Positions 1 to 13,100 of a stretch of DNA of 64,000 nucleotides are shown in pieces (the first letter of the stretch is position 1; every line of letters begins with the position of its first letter). The notes under the pieces were generated by a model. That model did not search any database. It was not told the DNA's origin and was given only the letters and a program-made list of their open reading frames with translations. This stretch comes from Chionis minor (Eukaryota; Chordata; Aves; Charadriiformes; Chionididae): positions 250,333 to 314,332 of the forward strand of contig VZSF01001204.1 in NCBI GenBank assembly GCA_013398295.1. The letters run 5' to 3'. Position numbers and translations under genes: made by a program.

Positions 1-251
1 GGGGAGAATCACCTCCCGTGCCCTGCTGGCCACGCTTCTTTTGATGCAACCCAGGATACGGTTGGCTTTCTGGGCTGCCAGCGCGCACTGCCGGCTCATG
101 TTGAGCTTCTCATCCATGAGCACTCCCAAGTCCTTCTCCTCAGGGCTGCTCTCCAGCCATTCTCTGCCCAGCCTGTATTTATGCCTGGGATTGCCACGTC
201 CCAGGTGTAGGACTCTGCACTTGGCTTGGTTGAACTTCACATTGTCCCATA
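1..251 (-). mobile_element. CR1 LINE fragment, cut by left edge
   Basis: Read on the plus strand this is the reverse complement of the CR1 reverse-transcriptase C-terminal coding region. It includes the conserved stretches reading CTTTTGATGCAACCCAGGAT, GTTGAGCTTCTCATCCATGA and AAGTCCTTCTCCTCAGGGCT. The element is therefore on the minus strand and its 3' end lies beyond the left edge. The similarity stops near 'ttgaacttcacattgtccca', giving the truncated 5' end. The open frame on the plus strand over this stretch is antisense and not a gene. The fragment sits inside KIF6 intron 4. Confidence 0.9.
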
Positions 252-640
252 TTCTCCTTAGAAAAAAGTTCTTATACCTGGAATGCCCTTCACAATATCA
301 TCAGCTCATTATTGTTGTTTCTTACAGTCCCCTTATAAGTGTCAAAACATAGAAAATTAGATGATCTGAATGGATGTTGCACCAACTGAAAGATGCATGG
401 GTTTTACAACTAAAAAACTTCCCCCCATGATGTCCATTATTTTCAGCCTACCACAACAAACCAGATAACCAAAACTATTAGCAATGTATTCTTGCATAAG
501 GTATCATGTCAGGTTAGATATTTTCTTCAGCATTAACTTTAGGGCTTTCTATAACACTATCATAAAGATAGATTTTTGCAAGATAGTTACGTATTTGTAA
601 ACCATTTTATTAAAAATAAATGGAAAACAATGTCTCATAC
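252..640 (-). other. KIF6: KIF6 intron 4 (3' part off window)
   Basis: AT-rich non-coding sequence immediately downstream, in the gene's sense, of KIF6 exon 4. The intron begins with GTATGAG at 640-634 on the minus strand, a good donor. Apart from the CR1 piece to its left nothing else is recognisable here. Confidence 0.75.
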
Positions 641-788
641 CTTCTGCAATTGATCAAAAAGATAAGATAGAGTCCTGGGAATGATGCCTCGATCATTGTA
701 ACGTTCTGCTCCTCCTGTGATGGTGAAAGTTTTGCCACTGCCTGTCTGACCATATGCAAAGATAGTACCATTATATCCTGCCAAAACA
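641..788 (-). CDS. KIF6: KIF6 exon 4: motor-domain P-loop
   Basis: This 148-bp exon encodes the nucleotide-binding part of the kinesin-6-like motor domain. Its first base completes a codon begun in exon 3, and 49 codons follow, ending in a lysine just before the GT donor. The visible motif is [20 protein letters not shown], the kinesin P-loop (GQTGSGKT, residues 97-104 of the assembled protein), followed by [20 protein letters not shown]. The variant [15 protein letters not shown] is what I recall for vertebrate KIF6, and the residue numbering matches human KIF6 as I remember it. It binds and hydrolyses ATP for microtubule movement; the family role is in motile cilia. The acceptor AG is at 790-789 and the donor GT at 640-639. 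The open frame continues into the intron on both sides, so the exon ends rest on splice sites and phase. Confidence 0.95.
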
Positions 789-3403
789 CTATACAATAAA
801 AAAATGGAGATAATGAATATATAAGGCATAATACATTTTCCGTTGTCAACTTCTTATAGAACCAAAATATAATTAACAGTACTTCTTAACTGCATAGCAG
901 CTGTCTTCAGTAATGCAAGAACACACTTCAAGATACGTATTCTAGATTCAGTGGAATTTAAACTACCTAGAACTGAAGGACTTTTTGATGTTTTGACCTA
1001 CCCCATTATTTAATATCAGCATTAGTTGACCATATTTATTAATATTTACATTACTTTTGTATACTTTTTTCTTTGGTTGATGATTCTTTGCAAGGATGAC
1101 CTTTAGTCTTTTAAAAGACTGTAGATATGAGGAATTGTGACCATTAATGCATTACAGCTGAAAAATATTACAACTGAAGAATCTAGAAATATTTCACATA
1201 AGTCTTCATTAGTTGCAACCAGAGAAGACTATAACGTGGTTAGAAACTCATGTAAGGATACAGTTATACTAGGGGTCTTTTTTTATTCTGAGAATGCTAC
1301 TATGCTAAACTATCAAACCACTCCTAGCTTGGATAAGGGTATGAAGGAGAATCTGTGCCTATATCAGTGTAGTAAAATCTTCATTTACTATGAAAACACA
1401 CAAAACCACATCAGTAAAAACAAACTTTTCTGTTAGAACTGTATCTGTACAAGAAGCTTCTGTGGAAGAGCAATAGTAGCTATGCAATGGCATAGCTTGC
1501 AATGACCCTCAGACTCAATCATATTTTTCATACCTCTTACTTGTACTTACAGAAGTGCCTAACAAAAATCTAGTTCAATTTTATCTAATTCACCACATTT
1601 TCACCATTACCTTCCACCTGATTTGCACCAAACGGTAGATAAGCTTAATGACAGTGGTATAGCTGCACAACGTGCAGAAAATGTGAGACTCAGCAGCAGC
1701 CATGGCTGACTAAGTGGAATTTTCAAGTTGTGACTCAATGTATTTCGAGACTTTCGGTCCCGATTTTGTTCTAAAGGAGAGACCTTTTAATTCAATGAAC
1801 AAAAAGCAGCCCTCTAAATAATGGTGATCTAGACTCCACTATGGATAAGACAGTACAATTTGAAGGAATTAGTTTTACATGCAAATATAGCATTTTATTT
1901 CTTATTAATATCTGGCAAAATTTCTTGCACTATTTATGAAGACAGAGACATATTTTTCTCAATTAAGACCCCTTTGATTGGCTGATGTCTGAAATATAAC
2001 AGTTCATTTTCCCCTTGATATTAAAAGTAAAATTTTATCTAATGTTTAAAATTTCTATTGATACTCACAGATGACCATCATGCATTTCCCTTGTACAGCT
2101 CAGTCTTAAAAGACAAAAATACTAATAATCTATTTCCACATTTCTAAGTTCATTTCTTGTTAATTATTGTGAACTGCCCTGAACTTGAAAAATATTTTAA
2201 GTGCTTTAAGCTTTTACACTTCACGCTGACTGGCTATAAACAATGAAGTAAAAATGATGGAAGACATAATTATTTTTAATTTTCTCTTGTCTGTAAAAGC
2301 AAACAAAAACTGAATAAAATGATAAAAAAAATTTAGAATAACAAATTAAATAGTGACGAAATCTGCTACTAACTGTAATATTCAGGTGGCAAATCAACCA
2401 GAATTCATGAGAGTCTATAGCCGACAGAATATATGACAAAGAAAATGACTAAAGTTTTTTTCTTTCCTTTCAGAAGTAGTCAGTTACAAAATTTTTCCCA
2501 GATTCATCTGTCTCAAAATTGCTCTACCACAATTCCAGCATCTCCTGACAAAATAGATGGAGTATTTGAAAATAAATACAGTAATCAAGAAAGAATAATT
2601 TTCTTGTTAAAACTTATCAGAAGCAGAATCTCCTTTGGCTTTGATTTACTGTGCTTAAGGACCTACTAATCTTGCTAAAGAAAAAGAAAAGCTAAAATTA
2701 TTCTTGTGCATTTTGTTTATTAAAAAAAGTGATAAATAAGCTAAGATTTAAAAAATAAAAAGGGGGCAAACAACCCTTGCATAAGAGGAAAAGAACCATG
2801 TATAGATAGCCGCTGGTCTGGCGCCACAAGAGATGCAATGGTTCTCCAACTTATTAAAGTTTATTTAAAGCCCTGAGTAGTTGCCAAATTGTTTATTTTA
2901 ATCCATTACAGTAGGATGTCAGAGACAAAAACTGAAACATGTTGAAAGGAACTACAGTGAACATCTGCTCCCAAAGACCAAAAGACCCAAAGACAGCGTA
3001 TATATAGATTTTAGATTCCAGATGTTAAAAAACAAAGTAATTACTATTATAAAACACCTCATTCATCTATCGTAGGAATTTCTTGTGCCCACCGTCACAG
3101 CATCTGAATGCTGAAGACAGTAATGAGTTGTCAGGGGGTATCAAAAGAAGCTCAGAGATGGCAGGTTCAAAACAAGCAAGGGGAAATGATTCTTCATACA
3201 AAATGTAGTTAAGCTGTGAAACTCCTTGCAGTGAGATGTTTTGGATGCTAAAAGTTCACCCAGGCTTCAGCAGAGACTGGTCTAATTGATGGAAAAAAAT
3301 AATTCCCTGAGGGCTACTAAACACAGAGAAATCAGAAAGTCCCCACACTACAAATGACTAGAGGCTAAGAGAATAGTTGGGGAAAGTAGCTCTATATGCT
3401 TAT

Positions 3404-3455
3404 GCTGTTTTGTTGGTTTGGGGTTTTTTTGTTTGTTTGGGTTTTTTTCCCCCTG
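3404..3455. repeat. T/G-rich low-complexity tract
   Basis: Run of T with interspersed G blocks (tgtttgtttgggttttttt type), of a kind common in bird introns. A similar tract in the opposite orientation (A/C-rich on the plus strand) lies at about 7310-7375. Confidence 0.7.
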
Positions 3456-6400
3456 AGTATTGACACATTGACTGTTAGTCCCTGTGGGCAGATGGAACCT
3501 TGGTCTGATCCAATACAGTTGCTCTTTTGTTTTCACATCTTTGCTCTTAAGCTCTTGTAGATCTAGCATTTTGGGTTGTTTTCTTACTCCTCCTCCTCTT
3601 TAAAGTTGTTAAAGGTTGTTAAATCTTTTCAATCACTGTGACATGGCTCCTGCAGAAATGTGTGTTTTGCAAGGCACGGGAAAGAAAGTGGTAAAGATGT
3701 GGCTGCAAGCTATTAACTTGAGGTCCCTGTTCTTCACAAAAAGCTGTTGATTATGATCACCACACATGTATACATAGGATAAAATGTCACTTACCATATA
3801 CTGGCAAAATAGCTACAAAAGTCAGTGAGTTTTCTTTGTGTTATTTGATTCACATATTTCTTATATTTATTGCTGTGCATCTGCGCAGCTCTGAACAGTT
3901 TTCCAGAAAACACTGGAAGTTCAGAAAATGTGAACATATCAATGTCAAAAATGTACTCTCACAGTCCAATGTAATTATAGGTAATATTAATATTGCAGTC
4001 CATAGATGCAGTATGAAAGTACTGCTTATGATTCCACAGTTGGGTTCCATTTTAAAATCCAAGATGAAAAGCAATCTCCTTTTTTAGAAATCTGTGTATT
4101 TGTATATAATTATACATATAATTGCATCTGTCCATATTTACAGCATTCATCTCTTTCATTCAGAGTATATTAACACTAACAGCCAAACCAACTTAAGAAA
4201 AGCATGCTTGAGGTGCTAAAGAAGCCAGTAAAGAAAGAGGACTACTGATGATATCAGTGAAACTGCTGGCAAAGTCTAAGGGTGAAGCACAATCCCATGA
4301 AGACAGAATGGAGAATAAATTCTCTTTCTAAGCCTGAAGAAAACCAGCTTTATTAAAGACAAGAGACTAGGAGTTCAAGCAGGACTGATGGAGCTCCTTT
4401 GGCTTAGAAGCAAGCTGAAGACTATGACCTCAGGTCCTGAGAAGAGTAGATGGGAAGACACACTGAAAAGGAAAAGTCTCTACTGGATCAGCTTGTTCAC
4501 AAAGAATTAAACTTACGAAATGAACACAACTAAAGCTTACGTGTACACAAATATGGTTATGAGAGAACAAATTTCAAAACTGAAGATGTGTAACCATCAA
4601 TCTGGGTATAATATTCTGAATATTAGTCAATGTTAATTTTGAAGGCTTGTATGTGATAAAGTCTACATGGATTAAGTTATATAAAATCCATGTCTGACAT
4701 TACAAATTCACATTTCTTTTAAGGAACTTCTCTTGGAATCAATGGGAATACAGGAAGTTTTAGCAATGAGGCTTGTGGCAAAACTATTATCATAGCAAAT
4801 ACTTATTAAAGATATGCTTTGCTCTTTTTCCACTTCTAAGAACTTCAAGTCAAAAATAGATACCAAACTTGATCAATCTCATTTTAGTTCATCATCCCAA
4901 GGAGTTTTACATCGAAATAGTAACAATATATGTAGGTGGAACAATACCTAATCAATCAATAAATTAATTAAACCAATGTCTACTTACTAAGTACTCAGGA
5001 AATGGAAGACATGTACTTACTGTTTTCAACCTAAGATGCAAAATCCTTTTAGGAAACTAAAAACATCAAAACCTTCATAACCGTTTAGCCACCCATAAAA
5101 CGTTATTTAAAAAACAACTACACTGCAGAATTACTCTTGACAAAGTGAAGGGCCTGTCAGATACTAAGAGTTAGCATAGTGAGCAGAAAACACACACACT
5201 CTCCCTTTCATCATGAAATGTAATTGTAACAGGTACCTAAAAAAGTTGGCCACACCAATTACAAGATGACAAGAAGAGAGTATATTTTCTAAACAGTGTC
5301 CACCAAAAGGATTCTTGAAGATGCTAATCTGCAAATTAAAGCTGTCCCTAAGAGTAGTGGAACTGATTCTCTAGTGGGAAAGGCAGTAGAGAATCAGCAG
5401 CGCTTTTCTGCCTATTCTGCAAAATCTACTTTGCAAGATGTCAGTTCACCCAAGCACAGTCTGCATCTTTACTTTTCAAATTCTCTGCAAAAAAAAAAAT
5501 CCCAAACCTTTGTTAAATTAAGTATGTGAAAGTACACAGGTTGACATGGTTATTGACGGCAGTCTTGTGAAGACTTTAAGATATGCATACATAAAAATCA
5601 TACACTAAAAGGATATTTTCAGTCATTCCCCCTTGGTGTTACCAGAATATCCAGAACTTTGCTATTTTTTTTTCTACCAGGAAGATACATTTCAGCATGG
5701 TTAAGGAGACACTTTGTTGACTAAATTGTCTCTTTACTACTTCAAACAAAACACATCAAAGACACATAATCCAAACAGAGGCTTTGCTGAAAAGATCTTT
5801 CATGAACTTATGCAATGTTGTACAGCTCCCCGTTCAGAAGTTCATGGACTACTTCCAGACAGATTAGCTAAAACATTGCTGGAGAAATCTGTCTCCAGTA
5901 TATTTTAGCAAAGTTACTCCTGTTATGATTGTCAGAGTTCCTAGAAGACTTTTTTTTTTTATTAATACCAAGTTCAGAACTATAAAGCTATAAAGCCTAT
6001 TGCTTTTTTACAATATAATGACTAAAACTTGTCCAAAATCACACACTTGTTTCACTGTTTTAGGAAATTCAGAGTTAATTTTCCTTACATGCTAAAACAC
6101 GCAGGCATATATTTCTAACTTTATGACAGACTTAGCTTTTATAAAAAGAAAGTGTTATTCATCACAAGCCACATAAAGCAACCTTTACATAGCAAAATGC
6201 GTGCCAATTTTACCTACAAAAATATTTAGCTTTAACCCAAACAAATACAGAAAAATGGATACAAAAAAGCCCATTTCTAAGAAATAGTTTGTTGTTTCAG
6301 CTTTGTTTCTACTGCTTAACAACCAGGTATGCTATGTTCCTATCTAGAAAACATGGACCAACTTACATTTGTAAAGGAAAAACCTAAGTTGTCATATGCA

Positions 6401-6688
6401 TGAGCAGTAAGTCCCAATTGTTGGACTTCATACTTCTGAACAACAAAATACATTGAATATGGACGAGTATCATTGGCCTTAATTTCTACATGTAAAGACC
6501 TCAAATTCTGTGAAGACAAGATTTCCAGAAAAAAGAAGACATTTCTGGGCAAACACCCACATATAACAGTTCTGCAAACAATATTTTAATCTCATTTAAT
6601 ATAATGAGCTGTCTTCAAATCTTTTTATTAATGTGTAGTAGACCTAGGTTTCACGACTGCCCAAAAAGGCCACACTGTGCAAATCAAA

Positions 6689-6778
6689 ACAGAATATTTA
6701 ATTTGGAAGGGACCTACAATGATCATCTAGTCCAACTGCCTGACCAATTCAGGGCTGACCAAAAGTTAAAGCAAATGG
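6689..6778 (-). mobile_element. CR1 LINE 3' end, short fragment
   Basis: On the plus strand this reads 'agaatatttaatttggaagg' followed by gacctacaatgatcatctag, tccaactgcctgacc and agggctgaccaaaagttaaa. That is the reverse complement of an avian CR1 3' untranslated end. Only about 90 bp remain, so it is strongly 5'-truncated. It lies in KIF6 intron 3. Confidence 0.85.
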
Positions 6779-7309
6779 ATCAGAAAAACTAAATAAACTG
6801 AATGTTAATGTTTTAGATTTGACTCATGATGCCAGAACATTAGGATTTTCCAGATTTCATAGGATAATTAATAATTGTGTCAGTACTTGGTAAATATACA
6901 TTTTGAAGTTGTATATCTATTTTTGTGTTTCAGTGAAAATGTATCTGGTCAAACCATACGAAGACTCAAACATCACAAAGCTGTATACAATGACAAAATT
7001 GTAATATTTGCTAGATATAGTAATTTGAAATTGAAACATATATGTCTATGTGACATTTTATTTAGATATGCACATTATATGTAAAGGTGTGTTGGATGAT
7101 AAATTTCAGTCTTGTTGTTTTTAATCTCTGTAAGAAAAGTCAATTTAAAGCAAAATATTGGTGAGGAAACATCATGATTACCTGCTAAGTATTCTGAATG
7201 ATCAACAAGTATTTATGAAATAAGCAGCTCTGTTTAGCAAAGTTGGTATCATTAAACAACCTAAAATTATACAACTAAGGCTTCCCTTGGTGGAAGTCAG
7301 AATAAGACA

Positions 7310-7375
7310 GAAAAAAACCCAAAACAACCCAAACCAAAAAAACCCACACAACAAAAAACAAAAGAAGAAAATATT
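7310..7375. repeat. A/C-rich low-complexity tract
   Basis: A-rich sequence broken by CCC and CAAA units. It is the approximate complement of the T/G-rich tract at 3404-3455. No coding or RNA-gene signal. Confidence 0.65.
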
Positions 7376-9262
7376 CTTAAACCAACAACAAAACATTCTT
7401 AAACCAACAAGAAAACTGTAACACCTAATACCAATTTTAATGAAATAATAATAATTGCAGGCAAACAATTAATTTGTGAAGAAGTATTGTTTTATTGCCA
7501 TCCTAAACCTTCTTTATCCTTTTATTCTGCAGTATAATTTCTAATCTAATTATATGCCTTGTTCAAAATGATTTTAACATAGAAATAGGTTAGATCTGTT
7601 CTTACATTTTACTCAAAGACCGGCATGCTTCTTTTCTGGTTAGGCACCAAAAAATTATTGTTGGTTTTTAGAAACACAACAGCTTGTGCTTGACCTTACA
7701 AAGCTAATCAGCAACATTTTTAAACACAAAGGAAGTACTGAATATGTCCTCTATATTGCACACAATTGAAAGCACACCCTTTTCAAGTGAGAGGTAGCTT
7801 GTGCACACAACAGACTAAGGAGATAAATTTGCTCATACTGCTATATAAACATAATGATATATTATGACAGCAACATACTTTAGCATGATGTGATGGGTCA
7901 AACCAAAAATTTTCAAGTTTTACTTCCATGCTATGACACAGACTACCAATAAAGTCTCCCACAATAATGATCTCTGAGACAGAAATTACAATACTTTCAG
8001 TATTTTTCTAACCAGCATATTGAAATAACCAGTAGAGGTTTAGAAAACACCCTGAAAAAGAGATCTCCATGTGCAAAGCATCATTAAGGAAGACCATGAC
8101 CCAAAGCTTATTCAAATTAATGAACACCTTTCCAATACTCTCACTGAATTTTAGGTGGGATCCAAAGCGTGGGACAATTTGATGCAGATTTTTTGCTGGT
8201 GTAAATGTTTAAACACACTCTGCATGCAGTTTCAAAAGTACTTCTAATACTTCTCTTGTTTTGGAGAACAGACATAATAAAAAAAATCAGCAAGCTGAAG
8301 TAGTAAGTATTCCTTACTTATTCCACTTCTAGCATGACCTTAATACTGCTTCATAACCCAAGTACTGTTATACAAAAGCTTGTGTAATTATGCTTGCTCA
8401 AGAAAATAAGTTTTGGCTTTATGGAAAATGAATTACAATACACTTTCTTGTCTGCCCTTTGGACTTTGAGAAACTGATTAAAAAAAAAGATAAAAATCAG
8501 TCATTGATTAAAATAGCAAGGGGTCAATATTTTAAACTTCCCCTTACCAGTGGTAAGACAGTCATGAAAAAATCCTCAGACTCCAGAGAAAAAAAAAGAC
8601 AATAAGAAATGGTCATTACATGTAAGGATTTAGCCAGTAACACTGAGGAAGAATAAAAATGCTGTAACACCGTAGCTGCAACTATGATGGTCTAAAAGTA
8701 TAAGAAAAACAGGTATATAGAAAGAGGTGGGATCTTTTATCAGATTCCCTAATGTAGTTGGGGGAAAACAAGACTAGGCTCAGGGCTTCAGTGGATTATT
8801 GTTTTTTTGGTTATGTTAGAAAAACCCTGCCTCTTCCCTTACAAACTTGATCAGCAAAAGCTGTCAGTACAGCTTTGTATCAGTTCTCAGGACAGGACAA
8901 TTCTTTCTAGCATGGACTCGCATACAAATGTAGTTAAAGGAAAGCAAGGCCATCTGGTTTTTTCCCTCAAATTTTCTTACTCAGTTATCAGTTAACTTGC
9001 GTTTTCTAACTTACTTATATTTGGTGGCAATTTAAAAACATGCATAGTGAGAAATTAACTTTTCATGAACAATTACTTTTATGTACCTATTTAAATAAAT
9101 GGCTGTTACAGAGTTCTGTACTGGCATTTTCAGTTACTCAAGTGACTTGCCTCATGCCTGAAAGATGTCTAATCCCTAAATAAAGAGTATTATACGGAAG
9201 CTTAACTCGTGGAAGCAATTCCACTTATATTGATAGATCCGTTATGTTTACAACTGTTTAAC

Positions 9263-9294
9263 ATTCCTCAAGTGAGAAATTCCTCAAGTGAAAG
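9263..9294. repeat. 16-bp tandem duplication
   Basis: Two adjacent copies of attcctcaagtgagaa, the second ending aaag rather than gagaa. A minor local duplication in KIF6 intron 3. Confidence 0.8.
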
Positions 9295-9761
9295 CTAGAC
9301 AATTTATGGGTAGTTACTACAGTTTAAAATATCGTTCAGTACTTGGTCCTTGAATATCTGAGACAATATAAATAGTGGTATAAAACCCAGTGACAGTAGA
9401 CAGAGGTTTAAAGCAGACTGAGGTTGTTTTATTGTGGTTGGTTTTTCTGACTACATTTTGTTTTAATTTCCAGTGAAGATCATTTGTTCTATTTAAAGTT
9501 TATGGACACAGAACTTTTCATTTGTTTCTGTCTCATTGTTAACGAGACTTCAGGCAGGCTTGTGCCTAAGTATAACAAAGAACTCTACTTCCTCTGCTGC
9601 TACACAGGTTTTGTTGAATCAAACAGAACAGTTACCATAAAAATTTGTAAAAAATAGAACAAATTCTCCCCCTTGGGTTGTGTGGCCAGTTTTGGACTCC
9701 CTAGTAGAAGAAGAATGCTATAAAGAAACTGAAGTGAGCCTGACAGTACCGAGTTAGTTTG

Positions 9762-10190
9762 GGCTGGAGCACATCATACACAAGGGGAAGCCGAGGGAGC
9801 CGTTTTCTATCAACCTGGAGAAGAGAAGGCTATACATAAACCTAATTACCATCTCCCATTATACAATGGATCATTACACAACGGATCATTACAGATACGG
9901 ACTCGGACTCTTCTCAGAGGCTTATGGTGGTAGGACAAGAGGCAGTGGTCATGAGCTGCAAGATGGGAAATTCCCAGTGGGTATAAGGAAAACATTCTTC
10001 ACAGTGACAGTAGTTGAGCCCTGGAACAGGTGCCCAGATAGGTTGTGGGATCCTGTCTCTGGACATTTTCAAAGCTCTACTGGACAAGACCCTGAGCAAC
10101 CTGATCTAACCTTGAAGTTAGACCTGCTTTCCTCAGGAGGTTGGACTAGATGACCCACAGAGATCTCTTCTGACTTAATTACTCTAATTT
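9762..10190 (+). mobile_element. CR1 LINE 3' fragment with decayed ORF2 end
   Basis: Plus-strand CR1 copy covering the C-terminus of the reverse-transcriptase ORF and the 3' untranslated end. Recognisable pieces in order: GLEHIIHKGKPRE-like coding near 9762, LFSEAYGG, LQDGKFPVGIRKTFFTVTVVEPWNR, then GHFQSSTGQDPEQ and the 3' signature 'ggaggttggactagatgacc' near 10136. The frame is shifted and contains stops, so it is a dead copy. The 95-codon open frame at 9866-10153 belongs to this element. It is inserted in KIF6 intron 3, opposite to the gene's direction. Confidence 0.88.
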
Positions 10191-13100
10191 GTTAGCAGTA
10201 GGCATAATTCACATAGAATCATCAGCAGAAGACAGAAAAAGTAAACAGTCCTTATCAGTCCCTGGAAACGTGCTACAAACTCTGCTCTATTTCAGACTAG
10301 TCCCAATGCAACAGCTTTATAACCACCAATATGACAGTATTCCTCAGGGGAATCAGAAATTCCTTTTGTGTTACTCCAAACTTCATTACAAAAAAGATGA
10401 AGAAATAGTAACAATCTTATTCTCAAGCTTTTGACACTGGCAGGTATCACAGACAAATGGAGAAATCTCATCTCAGCAATTGGTAAATGAAGCCTATCCA
10501 GACCACCAAAAGCCATCAGAGCTAAACAGGACATCTAAGCAAAAAGATTTGCTTGCTCTGACACTTAATTCCCATTCCAAGACATACTTCTCAGTCTTCA
10601 AAAGGATTAAAAAGATCATTTAAGCAGATGCATTTAAGCTATCTGTAATCTTTATTATTGTTTTGTTTTAAAATGAAAAAGTTCAAAGTTTTTACTAAGT
10701 TTATAATATAAAGAAATAAAACATGTCTAAATGTTTAAATGAAAAAAAGGGTCTTATTAAGTAAGGACTAAATTCTGTGAGTGTTTATATGCAGATAAGA
10801 GAAAATCCTGGGAACAACAAACAAATTTTGGCTTTAAAAATTAATTGCTTTGATTTTCTTAGTTTATTTCAGCTCCGTATTATTATTTTAACAAGTTCTG
10901 ACATCTTCATTTTAAATGATTGGTAACATAAAGACATGTGGTTGGAAAAAATATTCAGTAACTATAAAGTACTACACTAATGAAAAAAGCAGAAAACACC
11001 AATATCTTTGATCTTGGGATACTCTCAGCCCTCTTCTCAGCTCAGTTCTTGCTGACCTGAAATATTTTACCAATGTCCCTCACCCTCCTTCTTGCTGTCT
11101 CAGAAAACCTCAATTCATAGTTATTTTATTAAAAAAAAATAATAAAAATTCAACACAGTCCTGGCAAAAACAGACTGTAGACATGATATTTAAGATAAAA
11201 AGAAGGAAGAACTTCATTTGCAGGATCTGGAAAACAAGTTTTCAGGGAGGATTTGTCTTTACAGAGACTCAGTATTTAGGTATCTTCTACCACTTGGAGC
11301 TCAGATTAAAGTTTCTTTTAATTAAAACAAACAAAGTATCTCAGTATGACATTTTTTCTTTATGCCTTTGCCAGATTCATGAAACAAGTCTAATTTGGTC
11401 ATGCCTCATCTTTCAAAAGCAACACCAATTTCCAAATGTGTATGTAACTCTGTTTTTCAGAGCTTAGTGAAAGCAACTTTCCTTAGAAATTTCAAGAGGG
11501 TTTTCCTAAAAAAAAAAAAAAGTGTAATACAATTTCTTAATTTAACTAAAATATATATAGAATTTAGAATTCCACCATAAGCACTGCAGAAGATAAGTAA
11601 CACAAAGATATTCTGAATCAAAGCTATCAAACTGTAACCTAGAATAGGCAGCCTCCTTGAACAATTCTAAACTGTGCAATTTAAGGCAAAATAAACACGA
11701 GCAACAAACTGTCATTTGAGATGAAACATTAATAAAGCTTTTCACTTGTTATTGCCTCATAATTGTACACACTTTCAGGAAGAACTGCTAGCATTACTGC
11801 TCCAATTCCTTTATTTAGGGGAAATTTTAAGCTACATTTGTTTCAAGCTGACATCCAAAAAAATAAGCATCCTTTACTATATATAGATTCTACAGGGCTT
11901 TTGTACCTAAATCACCCACATTAGCATGTAACACAGCTGTGATGCAATGTTTCCTGCAGGTGAGCCAAGCCACTACTTCCTAGACTGTGTCACAAATATA
12001 TCCATGTCAATGGATATATCCATGTTAATATAAGACTGTCATTCAGTTAGTAAACAAGGACTATCTTCTACAAAATCACCATGCTTACAGGCTTGATGCT
12101 TACACCTTAACAAAATTCCAGAAAAAAAAGTCCCTTCCACTACTACAGCACACCTGTTTTACTAGGCAGTCTTCATTTTAATCATTTTAGCATGAAGATT
12201 TAACAAATCTTTATTGAAAGCCCAGTTTTGATCATGGTAGCAAATACTGAATCATGCTGATGATACCAAGAGATTTTATCCTGGTTGGGAAGACACTGTG
12301 CCAGGACCATAACAAGCAAGTAATTGACTTGTATCACAAGGGTCTTAGAACATTTTAATCATTCAATCCTTTTGTATTACAGCTTAAGACAGCTGACATT
12401 TATATTGACATCGCTGTACCAAAACTGTACAAGTCTTCATTGAGCTCACTGTGTTGAGCTTCCTTCCTATTAGGGCACACAGCAACCTGCTGAACCAGCC
12501 AACAATATCTACAAATGCAGAGGCAACATGCTGCAGCTGCACTAAACAAGCCCAAAAAGAAAACAGGGCAGAGGGGAAGGGAATGCGGGGAAAAAAGGTG
12601 GAAAACCAGCTCCCTATACATGACACACAACAGGAAGGTACGTAGATTTAAGCAAGATTTTCGCCCAGATAAGGTGAGTCCCAAGAAGAGGTATCATTTC
12701 TTTAGAGTAGAAAGTAGCTCTTAATAAGTTTTTCTGAGATGCAAAACAACAAGTAACCAACTTAATAGTGGGTTCTAGCTATTACATAATGAATAAATAA
12801 TCATGACTGACTTTTATTTTTCTGTTCTACTGTTGCATATGCTTGCCACTGTTGTATTTTGAAATTTGCCTGAAGACAGTTTGTACTCTTATAACTGGTG
12901 TTATTAAAACTATTTTAAACATCCAGCATGGTGCATATCTATAATTATACTGTTAAATACTAAAAAAAGAGACCCTGTATTTCAAATTACACAAAAATAA
13001 AAATAAAGTGCATTAGAATTCCAGTTGCACAATAATGATCTTTTCCCCAAAAGCCAAACATCTGCATGAAGCCAAAGTTGGCATAATAACTTCATACAAG

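Noticed and set aside
635..829. Translation start upstream of the P-loop exon (MPYIFIIS...)
   Set aside because: The extra residues are intron 3 read-through. The AG acceptor at 790-789 and the phase match with exon 3 set the true exon boundary.
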